This document shows positions 45,801 to 53,215 of a stretch of DNA of 64,000 nucleotides, piece by piece. The stretch lies in NCBI RefSeq assembly GCF_020297055.1, contig NZ_JAIXCQ010000009.1, positions 1 to 64,000 on the forward strand. The letters are read 5' to 3'. The stretch comes from Isoptericola luteus. GTDB taxonomy: Bacteria; Actinomycetota; Actinomycetes; Actinomycetales; Cellulomonadaceae. The position numbers and the translations under genes are program-made. Below the pieces are notes generated by a model. It saw only the letters and a program-made list of their open reading frames with translations, was not told the DNA's origin and searched no databases. Every line of letters starts with the position of its first letter. Position 1 is the first letter of the stretch.

Positions 45801-47017
45801 GCGACGAGCCGTCGCAGGGCGTCGTCCCGTCCGTCGCGCCCCGCGCTCCCTTCGAGGCCGCCACGATCGCCCCGGCGACGTCCCCGGCGGTCGCCGCGGG
45901 CGAATGCCGCTACGACGCCGACGCCGAGAGCTCACGGCGCCTGTACTCCGTCCCCCTGGACAACGGGGGCTCCACGCTGCCCGTGACGTTCGTCGTACGG
46001 GCCGGGGACCGGTCCGAGACCGTCACGCTGGCACCGGGCGCCTCGACGACCGTCGATATCGACGTGCCGTGGAGCGCCGGTACCGGGACGGTCACGGCGG
46101 ACGGTCGCCGGATCGCCACCCTCGAGGTCGGGTTCGACTCCTGCGCCGGCGCGCTGGTGTGGCCCGCCGAGGTCGAGGTCGAGGCGGCCCCGCGCTGCGA
46201 GGGCGGCGTCGCGTCGCTGGTGGTGGACGTCGCGAACGGCGGGGCACGGTCCTGGCACGCCGAGCTGGTCCGCCGCGGCACGGTGGTGGGCAGCCAGGAC
46301 GTGGCGGCCTCGTCGTCGGCACGGATCGTCGTCGACGAGGGCTCGTGGCGCCTGCGGTCCGGTACGGCGACCCTCCGCCTGACGCGAACCGTCGAGGGCA
46401 CCGTCCGGACGGTCGAGCAGGACGTCGCCTACGAGGGCATCCGCTGCGTGGTGCGCGCCCCCTCGGCCACGCTCGACCTCGGCGCGGTCGAGATGGACCG
46501 CCACGGCAGCTATGTGACGTCGTGGCGCACCGCGCGGGTGGTGCTCGACAACACCGGGTCGACCGTCCCCGTGAAGTTCCACGTCGAGGGGCCGCAGGGC
46601 CGTGACCGGCACGTCACCGTCCCCGCCGGGGAGACGTCGTCGCTCAAGGCCCGGCGGGTCGACGGTCGCCTCGGCCACACGTGGTCGGTGAGCGCCCGCC
46701 GCTGGTCGACGACCCTGACGGTGGACCGCTTCACCGCCGCGGAGGCCGGCTGGTGCGGCGAGCGCGTCGCCTGGGGCGAGAAGTACAGCGTGGGCGACGT
46801 CCGCTCCTGGAACGGGTTCGCCTTCACGTACGTCGGGCGGGCCTCGGACGGTGAGGGCCACGGCGCTGACGTCGCAGGGCGTGGCGGACGGGGGGCCGAC
46901 AGCAGGAACGCCGCGGCCGACCGTGGCGGCCACCGCGACCACAGCGACCACAGCCACGGTGGCTGGACCGGTCGCTGGTCGCACTGGGAGAAGATCGGCC
47001 TGTGCGAGTACGCCTGA
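42860..47017 (+). CDS. ECF sigma factor fused to zinc-finger anti-sigma, membrane and Ig-like modules
   Basis: A 1385-residue fusion. Sigma region 2 at about residues 20-95 (LEAYGALYERHAGAARSIARQY...VVAEAFHRVLDVL) and region 4 at 135-190 (LPERWQAVLWYTEVEQRSPAEI, GVSALAYRAREGL). Next a zinc-finger anti-sigma motif, Cys201-x25-His227-x3-Cys231-x2-Cys234. A hydrophobic helix (about 250-280) leads to a 130-residue Gly/Ala/Ser repeat and another hydrophobic stretch (about 395-425). The remaining 900 residues are beta-rich, with DUF11-like modules and four to five repeats of the form NxGSTxPVxFxVxxG, and end in a His-rich segment. I infer a membrane-tethered sigma factor that senses an extracellular cue. 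GTG at 42860 is preferred; GTG at 42824 would add 12 residues. Confidence 0.88.
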   Translation: MTDVYQVPGESARSDAELILEVRGGDLEAYGALYERHAGAARSIARQYVRSSADADDVVAEAFHRVLDVLQHGGGPDATFRAYLLTVVRRLAADLAKGVQRTRPTADETVLEAALDIVSSTEAPALAGFERSVVRNAYEALPERWQAVLWYTEVEQRSPAEIAPILGLTPNGVSALAYRAREGLRVGYLQEHLTAAPSDGCRAVNPLLGSYVRGGLARREVSKVDEHVKDCAECRSLVLELADVAHGMRAVVAPLVVGAAGMAVLGALPLGGLLTGSGLAWLGGGTAGLAGSAGAGGSAAGAAGSAGTALGTAGTTGAAGTAGAAGSVGVAGSASAGAAGSVGVAGSAGVAGSTGAVGAGAAGAGAGAAGAGSGAAAAAGAAGAAGSAAAGSAGAAVAVASGTAVVSGAGVVAAAGAVAVATVGVVTVLTALNPAEPTVVEPPVIAASAAPWETLDDEKLDLEEIVSAEDTDPADDPASPTNLAVAPPLALPTPASLEAVPTSAAALQPRVAQHVSVTVTNSGQQAAQGAYIEITLPAGMELASTPSPIGAGAPVPPSTAAPSAGPTVDTTSTGGTSSTTTTPDASSSSLPLGPASSALACGPTGESGRQVQCALGVIPAGESRSGYVAVMARSGGSYPITAEVWAEGLQRVALDLPPTTVLPYGAELTAGVTGGAVANPGATWVPVTVRNTGDSVAAGSWSVLVTVPDGLRPVAGDGDLACGPRSEGGAWSCSPRQGAAPLEAGESRSARIRVVADGDTAAGSATVGASPVLPGSTNVVGASGAVDVAAPWAGATSGAGTIAAVCSATGGVGTARAVVEAAYTNRTTQPLTLRLDAAGESRTAEAVLSPGGSTTVRVPDGMRVPGGAATWTLSTTVAGETFRTTVPAGSFGGADCYDPSWDVTTSATTVNVDGKVVVRGKITNATSEPMQVGMSAAGSNADAVLLAAGSSTTLSVATGRHEVAAGDAVFSLYRWVADTDGDEPSQGVVPSVAPRAPFEAATIAPATSPAVAAGECRYDADAESSRRLYSVPLDNGGSTLPVTFVVRAGDRSETVTLAPGASTTVDIDVPWSAGTGTVTADGRRIATLEVGFDSCAGALVWPAEVEVEAAPRCEGGVASLVVDVANGGARSWHAELVRRGTVVGSQDVAASSSARIVVDEGSWRLRSGTATLRLTRTVEGTVRTVEQDVAYEGIRCVVRAPSATLDLGAVEMDRHGSYVTSWRTARVVLDNTGSTVPVKFHVEGPQGRDRHVTVPAGETSSLKARRVDGRLGHTWSVSARRWSTTLTVDRFTAAEAGWCGERVAWGEKYSVGDVRSWNGFAFTYVGRASDGEGHGADVAGRGGRGADSRNAAADRGGHRDHSDHSHGGWTGRWSHWEKIGLCEYA
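43720..44080 (+). repeat. Gly/Ala/Ser codon repeat in the fusion gene
   Basis: A low-complexity stretch encoding repeats such as GSVGVAGSA, GAAGTAGAAG and AAAAAGAAGAAGS. Imperfect 9- to 15-base units (GGGTCGGTGGGTGTCGC and variants) recur, giving a flexible linker between two hydrophobic segments. Copy number may vary between strains. Confidence 0.75.
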
Positions 47018-47059
47018 GCCGGTAGGGCCGGGTCGCTCGAGCGACGCCGGGGGCCTGCG

Positions 47060-47695
47060 TCAGACGATGCCGTAGAGGCGGTCCCCGGCGTCGCCCAGGC
47101 CGGGCACGATGTACTTGTTCTCGTCGAGGCGCTCGTCGACGGACGCCACGACGACCTGCACGTCGGCGCGGGACCCCACGGCCTCCTCGACGACCTTGAG
47201 GCCCTCGGGGGCGGCGAGCAGGCACACCGCGGTGACGTCGCGGGCGCCGCGCTGCAGCACGTAGTCGATGGCCGCGACGAGCGTGCCGCCCGTGGCGAGC
47301 ATGGGGTCGAGCAGGAACACCTGGCGGCCGTCGAGGTCGTCGGGCAGCCGCTCGGCGTACGTGACGGCCTCGTAGGTGGTCTCGTCGCGCTGCAGCCCCA
47401 GGAACCCGACCTCCGCCGTCGGGAGCAGCCGCGTCATGCCGTCGAGCATGCCCAGCCCCGCGCGCAGGATCGGGATGACGATCGGGCTGGGGGAGCTGAG
47501 CTGCACGCCGGTGGTCGTGGTGACCGGGGTGCGGATCTCCTTGGGCTGCGTGCGCACGTGGCGGGTCGCCTCGTAGGCCAGGAGGGTGACGAGCTCGTCC
47601 ACCAGCTGACGGAACGTCGCCGACGGGGTGGACTCGTCGCGCAGGACGGAGAGCTTGTGGGCCACCAGCGGGTGGTCGGCGACGTGGAGATGCAT
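47060..47695 (-). CDS. upp: Uracil phosphoribosyltransferase
   Basis: A 211-residue enzyme making UMP from uracil and PRPP in pyrimidine salvage. The N-terminus [20 protein letters not shown], the PRPP loop [21 protein letters not shown] near 128, and the uracil-specific [16 protein letters not shown] at the C-terminus are intact. It converges with the giant fusion gene (42 bp) and diverges from tadA across two 42-nt palindromes. Confidence 0.97.
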   Translation of the reverse strand: MHLHVADHPLVAHKLSVLRDESTPSATFRQLVDELVTLLAYEATRHVRTQPKEIRTPVTTTTGVQLSSPSPIVIPILRAGLGMLDGMTRLLPTAEVGFLGLQRDETTYEAVTYAERLPDDLDGRQVFLLDPMLATGGTLVAAIDYVLQRGARDVTAVCLLAAPEGLKVVEEAVGSRADVQVVVASVDERLDENKYIVPGLGDAGDRLYGIV

Positions 47696-47734
47696 GGGGC
47701 CAACGGTACCTGCGCGCCGTCGGCCGCCAGCAGT

Positions 47735-47776
47735 TGTCAGGCCCTCGTGCACGGATACGCGCGTGTGGTGCTGACA
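47735..47776. repeat. 42-nt palindromic element, copy C
   Basis: Begins TGTCAGG and ends CTGACA with exactly the 42-nt length of the elements at 28863-28965; flanking A and T extend the arms to AGTTGTCAG/CTGACAACT (47732-47779). The interior shares CGTG and ACGC blocks with the other copies. It lies upstream of upp, between divergent genes, so it is not a terminator. Confidence 0.8.
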
Positions 47777-47795
47777 ACTGGGGGCGGGTGGGAGT

Positions 47796-47837
47796 TGTCA
47801 GGGCCACGTGTCTCTATACGCTGTCGTGAGCCTGACA
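47796..47837. repeat. 42-nt palindromic element, copy D
   Basis: TGTCAGG (47796-47802) and CCTGACA (47831-47837), again 42 nt, ending 16 bases before the tadA start codon. Interior blocks GCCACGTG and TATACGC resemble copies A-C. Its position overlaps the expected tadA promoter or leader. Confidence 0.8.
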
Positions 47838-47853
47838 CGTGTGGAGGGGTGTG

Positions 47854-48393
47854 ATGGGGGTCGACGACGGCGGTGCCGCGCGTGGCCTGGGCCTGCCCTG
47901 GGCGCAGGGCGAGTTCCCGCCCGCCACCGTGAGCGGGCGCCGCCAGGTGTGGGAGTCCCTCATGGGGCTGGCGCTGCACGAGGCGTCGCACGCGCTGGCC
48001 AGCGACGACGTCCCGGTGGGCGCGCTCGTCGTCGACGCGGACGGCCGCCTCGTCGGCACGGGCCGCAACCGGCGGGAGGAGACGGGCGACCCGACGGCGC
48101 ACGCCGAGGTGCTGGCCCTGCGCCAGGCCGCGGCGACGCGCGGCGAGTGGCGGCTCGAGGGGTGCACGCTGGTCGTCACGCTGGAGCCGTGCGTCATGTG
48201 CGCGGGGGCGCTCGTCGCGGCGCGCGTGCGGCGGCTGGTCATCGGCGCCTGGGACCCCAAGGCGGGCGCCACCGGCTCCGTCTGGGACCTCGTGCGCGAC
48301 CAGCGCGCGAACCACGCCGTCGAGGTCGTCGCCGGAATTCGTGAGGACGAGTGCGGGCAGATCCTGCGAGACTTCTTCGAGTCCCGCCGCTGA
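47854..48393 (+). CDS. tadA: tRNA adenosine(34) deaminase / nucleoside deaminase
   Basis: A 179-residue cytidine-deaminase-fold enzyme that makes inosine at the wobble position of tRNA-Arg(ACG). The zinc site is intact: His and Glu in PTAHAEVLALRQAA near 80 and the two cysteines in TLEPCVMCAGALVAARV near 112. C-terminal KAGATGSVWDLV..ANHAVEV is TadA-like. The first 30 residues (GVDDGGAARGLGLPWAQGEF) extend beyond the catalytic fold. GGAGGGG lies only four bases before the ATG at 47854, so the GTG at 47851 or an internal start are possible. Separated from upp by two palindromic repeats. Confidence 0.92.
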   Translation: MGVDDGGAARGLGLPWAQGEFPPATVSGRRQVWESLMGLALHEASHALASDDVPVGALVVDADGRLVGTGRNRREETGDPTAHAEVLALRQAAATRGEWRLEGCTLVVTLEPCVMCAGALVAARVRRLVIGAWDPKAGATGSVWDLVRDQRANHAVEVVAGIREDECGQILRDFFESRR

Positions 48394-48421
48394 CCCGGCA
48401 TCCGCCCACGAACGGACGACG

Positions 48422-49399
48422 ATGACCGCTCCCACGCTCGACGACTACGCCCGGCAGAGCCACTACTCCGACCCGGGCGCGCACCAGGACCTGCTGCGCG
48501 CCGTCGCTCCCACCCCCGCGGCCACGGGCGCCGCCGCCTGCGCGACGATCGTGCACTACCGCGCCGACGCCCCCACCCTCACCGAGGCGCAGCGCGTCGA
48601 CATCGACCAGCGGTGGCTCGCGACGATCCTGGACACCGCCGTCACGCGCAGGCCCGGGCCGCTCGACGCGCCCCGCGACCTGCCGGAGCAGGTCGCCGGC
48701 TGCTGCCGTGACCACACGCTCTTCTCGCTGGGCGTGCTGCGCGCCCACGGCGTGCCGGCGCGGTCGCGCATCGGGTTCGCCGGCTACTTCAACCCGCCGT
48801 TCTTCAACGACCACGTCGTCGTCGAGCACTGGGACTCACGTGCCGCGCGCTGGGTGCGCTGGGACCCGGAGCTGACCCCGGACGGCACGTGGGACTTCGA
48901 CGTCCGTGACATGCCCACCGGGTCGGCGTCGCCGTTCCCCACCGCCGCCGAGGTGTGGCGGTCGATCCGCGCCGGGGAGGTGGACCCGGCGTCCTACGGC
49001 GTCTCCCCGGAGTGGCCCGAGCTGGGTGGCAAGGCCTTCGTGCGCAGCTACGTCATGCTCGAGGTGGCGCACCGGATGCGCGACGAGGTGCTGCTCTGGG
49101 ACGTCTGGGGAGCGCTGCCGGACCACCCGGGCCTCGTGGCACTCGCGGCCGGGTCGCCGCCTGGCCACGTGCCCCTGGTCCCCATGTCCGACGACGCCTG
49201 GGACGCCCTCGCCGACGCGCTCGCCGCCCTGCTCGTGGCCGCGGACGCGGGGGACTCCGACGCCGAGGCCACGCTGGCGGAGCGCTACGCCGCCGGTCTC
49301 GGTCCGCGCGGCTCCGTGGCGACGCTGTCGCCCATGGGCCGGATCGGGATCACGGACCTGCGCGAGCGGAGCACGCGCTGGGCGAGCACGCCCGCCTGA
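48422..49399 (+). CDS. Transglutaminase-like domain protein
   Basis: A 325-residue soluble protein with a transglutaminase-like cysteine-protease core: the catalytic Cys in EQVAGCCRDHTLFSLGVLRAHGVPARSRIGFAGYF (near residue 100), His in NDHVVVEHWD near 138 and Asp in WVRWDPEL near 150. The remaining 150 residues are helical and lack a recognised domain. The C-R-D-H-T-L-F-S block is common in prokaryotic transglutaminase-like proteins; the substrate is unknown. It starts 28 bp after tadA in the same direction, so they may be co-transcribed. Confidence 0.85.
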   Translation: MTAPTLDDYARQSHYSDPGAHQDLLRAVAPTPAATGAAACATIVHYRADAPTLTEAQRVDIDQRWLATILDTAVTRRPGPLDAPRDLPEQVAGCCRDHTLFSLGVLRAHGVPARSRIGFAGYFNPPFFNDHVVVEHWDSRAARWVRWDPELTPDGTWDFDVRDMPTGSASPFPTAAEVWRSIRAGEVDPASYGVSPEWPELGGKAFVRSYVMLEVAHRMRDEVLLWDVWGALPDHPGLVALAAGSPPGHVPLVPMSDDAWDALADALAALLVAADAGDSDAEATLAERYAAGLGPRGSVATLSPMGRIGITDLRERSTRWASTPA

Positions 49400-49425
49400 T
49401 CGCCGTCCCGCGCCCGGACCACGCG

Positions 49426-50928
49426 TCAGAGGGCAGCGACGCGGACGCCGAACACCTCGCGCAGCGCCCGCCGGGCGGCGTGCCAGCCGCTCATGCCGTG
49501 CACGCCCGGCCCCGGGGCGGTGGACGACGAGCACAGGTACACCCCGCCCGCGCCGACGCGGTACGGGTTCGCCGTCGGGGTGGGGCGGGCGACGATCTGC
49601 CACAGCGTCGCGGCGCCGGCCGCGATGTCGCCGCCCACGTAGTTCTCGTCGTGCTGCGCCATCTGCGCGGCGGGGATGCCGCGGGCACCGACGACGACGT
49701 CCTGGAAGCCGGGTGCGTAGCGCTCGATCTGGGCGGTGACGGCCTCGGTGGGGTCGACGGTCGAGCCCGCCGGGACGTGCGCGTACGTCCACAGGGGCCG
49801 CAGCTCGCCGTCGCCGGTCGTGCGCCGGCGGGTCTCGTCGGTCACGCTCGGGTCGCTCACCAGGCACATCGGCCGTTCGGCGTGCCGCCCGGCGGCGACG
49901 GCCGCCTCGGCGGCCGCCATCTCGGCGCGGGTGCCGCCCACGTGCACGGTGCCGGCCCGCCCTACCTCCGGGTCGGCCCACGGGACCGGCCCGGAGAGCA
50001 CGAAGTCGACCTTGGCGGCGGCGTTGCCGTACCGGAACCGGCCCAGGCCGCGGCGTACCGACGGCGACAGCGACGGCCCGACGACGTCGAGCAGCGTGCG
50101 CGGGCTGGTGTCGAACAGGACGGCGCGAGCGGGCGGGAGGTCGGCGCGGGTGCGGACCCGGTGGTTCGCCACGACGGTGCCGCCGTGCGCCTCGAGGTCC
50201 GCACGGAGCGCGGCGATGATCGCGCCGGAGCCGCCGCGGGGGACCGGCCAGCCGCCGTCGAACCCGCCCGACCCCGCCGAGATCGAGGTACCCGTCGCCG
50301 ACAGCGACGGCAGCCTGGTGATGGTGTGCGCGGCGACGCCGGTGAGCAGCGCCCCGCCGTCGCCGGTGAACCGGGCGTCCCACGCGCCCGTGCCCTGCTC
50401 GACCATGCCGAGGGCGAACCGGGCCGCCGCCACCGCGGCGCGCACAGGGAAGCGTGCGTCGAGCACGCCGGGCGGCAGCGAGCGCTTGTCACCCAGGGCG
50501 GCGGCGACCACCGCCTCCCACTGCTCGGCGAGCGGGCCGAGCAGCGACCGCCATGCCGCACCGTCCGGGCCGAGCCGGTCGGCCGTGCGAACCAGGTCCC
50601 GGTACGCGACGGCGGCGCGTCCCCCCGGCAGGGGCTGGGCGTACGACACCTCGGGGGTGAGCAGCTCCACGCCGTGCGCGGGCAGGTCGAACGCGCGGAA
50701 GAACGGCGACGCCCAGGCCATCGGGTGGACGCCGGAGCAGACGTCGTGGGGGAGGTCGCCGGGGAGCCCGGCGAGGAGGTCGCCGTCGTCCCCGGCGTGC
50801 AGCGTGCGGGCGCCCCCGCCGGCAGTCCCGTTCGCCTCCAGCACCGTGACCGACAGGCCGGCGCGGGCCAGCGTCACGGCTGCCGCCAGGCCGTTCGGCC
50901 CGGAGCCGACCACCACGGCGTCGTCCAC
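49426..50928 (-). CDS. Phytoene dehydrogenase-like FAD-dependent oxidoreductase
   Basis: A 500-residue flavoprotein. The N-terminal dinucleotide fold AVVVGSGPNGLAAAVTLARAGLSVTVLEAN has the GxGxxG motif and the terminal Glu for FAD ribose, and a second FAD block GGVYLCSSSTAPGPGVHGMSGWHAARRAL is at the C-terminus. Family: CrtI/amine-oxidase-like. No carotenoid genes are nearby, so it may act on another substrate, as many actinobacterial CrtI-like proteins do. GTG start with GGGAGG. Convergent with the transglutaminase-like gene. Confidence 0.9.
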   Translation of the reverse strand: MDDAVVVGSGPNGLAAAVTLARAGLSVTVLEANGTAGGGARTLHAGDDGDLLAGLPGDLPHDVCSGVHPMAWASPFFRAFDLPAHGVELLTPEVSYAQPLPGGRAAVAYRDLVRTADRLGPDGAAWRSLLGPLAEQWEAVVAAALGDKRSLPPGVLDARFPVRAAVAAARFALGMVEQGTGAWDARFTGDGGALLTGVAAHTITRLPSLSATGTSISAGSGGFDGGWPVPRGGSGAIIAALRADLEAHGGTVVANHRVRTRADLPPARAVLFDTSPRTLLDVVGPSLSPSVRRGLGRFRYGNAAAKVDFVLSGPVPWADPEVGRAGTVHVGGTRAEMAAAEAAVAAGRHAERPMCLVSDPSVTDETRRRTTGDGELRPLWTYAHVPAGSTVDPTEAVTAQIERYAPGFQDVVVGARGIPAAQMAQHDENYVGGDIAAGAATLWQIVARPTPTANPYRVGAGGVYLCSSSTAPGPGVHGMSGWHAARRALREVFGVRVAAL

Positions 50929-51143
50929 CGGGACCTCCCTCGTTCGTGCGGGCTCCGGACGGCGTCGTGCTGCGCGCAGGCGTCGCCCCGTCCTGTCACT
51001 CTGGCACAGCCCGGCGCGTCGGCAGGCCCGATCCGGTGCTCGGCCGGGTGGGGCGACGGTGGCTTCGGTCGGGTGATCCCTACCCGCATCTCGTGGGCAA
51101 CCTTCCTGCCGCGAGCGGTGCCCCGCGGCCTAGGGTCGATGAC

Positions 51144-52565
51144 GTGACCACCAGTCCCGCCTCCAGTCTCGAGGCCACCATCGCCCCCGCGCTCGTCGTA
51201 CCGGGTGCGCTCCGGCGTGCACCGCTCGCCCCGGCGACGGCGTCGGCATGGGCGCAGGCCGCCACCGCCTGGGTGTGGCTCCTGTGCGTCAGCATCGTCA
51301 CCTGGATCGCCGTCCCGTTGTCCGCGGGGTTCGTGCTCGTCTTCGGGATCGGCCTGCTCGGCCTCGTCGTGTGCCTGCTCGCCGCCCGCGGGTTCGCCGC
51401 GGCGGAGCGCTCGCGGATCGCGCTGCAGACCGGCGCGGTGATCCCCTCGCCGGAGCCGCGCCGCCTGCCGGCGCGGGACCCGGAGTCCGGCAGGCGCCGG
51501 TTCTGGGCATCCCTGGGGAGCGTCCTGGGCGACGCACGGGCCTGGGCGGCGGTGGCGTACGCCGTCGTCGGCGCGCTGTTCGCCTCCCTCGTCCTGACGC
51601 TCGCGGCGGCCTGCGCGGGCGGCGCGATCGCGGCGGTGATCTTCGCCGTCGTCGGCCACGAGAGCAGCTTCGCCGCGAACGCGCTCCAGGCGGTGCCGTG
51701 GCCGCTCGTCGTGGCCGGGAGCCTCCTGGTCGCGGTCGTGATGGTCTGGGCCTCCGCCCTCGTGGTGCAGGGCGGCACGCTGCTCCAGGTCCGTCTGGCC
51801 GGCGCGCTCCTCGGGCCGTCGTCGGCGGCGCGGGCCCGAGCCCGGGCCCAGGCCGCGGAGCAGGAGGCCCGGGTGGCCGAGCGGGACGCGCGCTCCGCCC
51901 GCGAGCGCGCGGTCGTGCTCACCCAGACGCGCTCGCAGGCCGTCAGCGCGGCCGACACCGAGCGCCGTCGCATCGAACGTGACCTGCACGACGGCGCCCA
52001 GCAGCGTCTCGTCGCGCTCGGCGTCGAGCTCGGGGTGGCGCGCCGTGCCGCGGACCGGGACCCCGCCGCCGCGGCGGCCGCGCTGGAGCACGCGCACGGC
52101 GAGGTCAAGGAGACCCTTGCCGAGCTGCGCGACCTCGTGCGCGGCATCCACCCGGCCGTGCTGTCCGACCGCGGGCTGGACGCGGCGCTCTCGGCGCTCG
52201 CCGCCCGCAGCCCGGTGCCCGTGCAGGTCGAGGCGGACGACGGGCTGGAGGCGGCCGACCCGGCCGCGCAGGCCGCCGCCTACTTCGTCGTCGCCGAGGC
52301 CCTGACCAACGTGGCCAAGCACGCAGAGGCGACGTCCGTCCACGTGCACGCCTCGATCGTCGAGAGGGCCGAGGCCGGGGCCGTCGACGGAGCCCGCCTG
52401 CGGGTCGTCGTCACCGACGACGGTCGCGGCGGCGCGGAGCCTGCCCCGGGCAGCGGCCTCGCCGGCCTGCGCGGCCGAGTGGCCGCGCTCGACGGATCCT
52501 TCGACCTCACCAGCCCGCCCGGCGCGGGCACCCGACTCACCGTGGAGGTGCCGTGCGCATCGTGA
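51144..52565 (+). CDS. Sensor histidine kinase (HisKA_3 type)
   Basis: A 473-residue kinase. Residues about 35-80 and 130-195 contain four membrane helices, followed by an Arg/Glu/Ala-rich coiled coil (ARARARAQAAEQEARVAERDARSARER). Phospho-acceptor His282 lies in RRRIERDLHDGAQQRL, a hallmark of LiaS/NarX-like kinases; HATPase blocks follow (VVAEALTNVAKHAEA, VVTDDGRGG, GSGLAGLRGRVAALDG). GTG start after a clear leader. Its 3' end overlaps the response-regulator gene by 13 bp. Confidence 0.92.
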   Translation: MTTSPASSLEATIAPALVVPGALRRAPLAPATASAWAQAATAWVWLLCVSIVTWIAVPLSAGFVLVFGIGLLGLVVCLLAARGFAAAERSRIALQTGAVIPSPEPRRLPARDPESGRRRFWASLGSVLGDARAWAAVAYAVVGALFASLVLTLAAACAGGAIAAVIFAVVGHESSFAANALQAVPWPLVVAGSLLVAVVMVWASALVVQGGTLLQVRLAGALLGPSSAARARARAQAAEQEARVAERDARSARERAVVLTQTRSQAVSAADTERRRIERDLHDGAQQRLVALGVELGVARRAADRDPAAAAAALEHAHGEVKETLAELRDLVRGIHPAVLSDRGLDAALSALAARSPVPVQVEADDGLEAADPAAQAAAYFVVAEALTNVAKHAEATSVHVHASIVERAEAGAVDGARLRVVVTDDGRGGAEPAPGSGLAGLRGRVAALDGSFDLTSPPGAGTRLTVEVPCAS

Positions 52566-53215
52566 TCGCGGAGGATTCCGTCCTCCTCCTGGACGGCCTG
52601 TCCCGGCTGCTGGCCGCCGAAGGGCACCAGGTGACGGGCTACCGCACCGCCGACGCCCTGGTCGCGGCGATGTCCCGGCCGGGCGCCGAGATCCCGGACC
52701 TGCTCGTGACCGACGTGCGGATGCCGCCGTCGCACACCGACGAGGGTCTGCGGGCCGCGCTGCACCTGCGCAGCGTGCACCCGGACCTGCCGGTGCTCGT
52801 GCTCTCCCAGTACGTGGAGCAGCGGTACGCGTCCGAGCTCCTCGCGCGGGGGGCCAGCGGGCTCGGGTACGTCCTCAAGGACAGGATCGCCGACGTCGAC
52901 ACCTTCCTCGACGCGGTCGAGCGTGTCGCCGGTGGCGGCACCGTCGTCGACCCGGAGGTGGTCACGCAGGTCATCGCCCGCAGCCGCCGCACCGACCTCG
53001 ACGACCTCACCCGGCGTGAGCGCGAGGTGCTGGCGCTCATGGCCGAGGGGCGCTCGAACACCGCCATCGCGGACCGTCTCGTCGTCGGGATGGCCGCCGT
53101 CGAGAAGCACGTCACCAGCATTCTGACCAAGCTCGGGCTGCCGCCCGACGCCGACGCCAACCGCCGCGTCCTCGCGGTGCTGCGTTGGCTTGACGAGAAC
53201 GGAGCTCGATCATGA
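52553..53215 (+). CDS. LuxR-family response regulator
   Basis: A 220-residue response regulator: acidic pair in VIAEDSVLLLDG, phospho-acceptor Asp54 in LLVTDVRMPP, Lys in YVLKDRI near 105 and the C-terminal HTH (LTRREREVLALMAEGRSNTAIADRLVVGMAAVEKHVTSIL). It overlaps the kinase gene and its own stop overlaps the DUF4097 gene, so all three are translated together. The output is probably related to the envelope, given the third gene (inference). Confidence 0.93.
   Translation: MRIVIAEDSVLLLDGLSRLLAAEGHQVTGYRTADALVAAMSRPGAEIPDLLVTDVRMPPSHTDEGLRAALHLRSVHPDLPVLVLSQYVEQRYASELLARGASGLGYVLKDRIADVDTFLDAVERVAGGGTVVDPEVVTQVIARSRRTDLDDLTRREREVLALMAEGRSNTAIADRLVVGMAAVEKHVTSILTKLGLPPDADANRRVLAVLRWLDENGARS

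Noticed and set aside
47795-47820. TTGTCA ... TATACG as a tadA promoter inside palindrome D
   Set aside because: Spacing is only 14 bp, and the same boxes recur in copy C; they look like part of the repeat.
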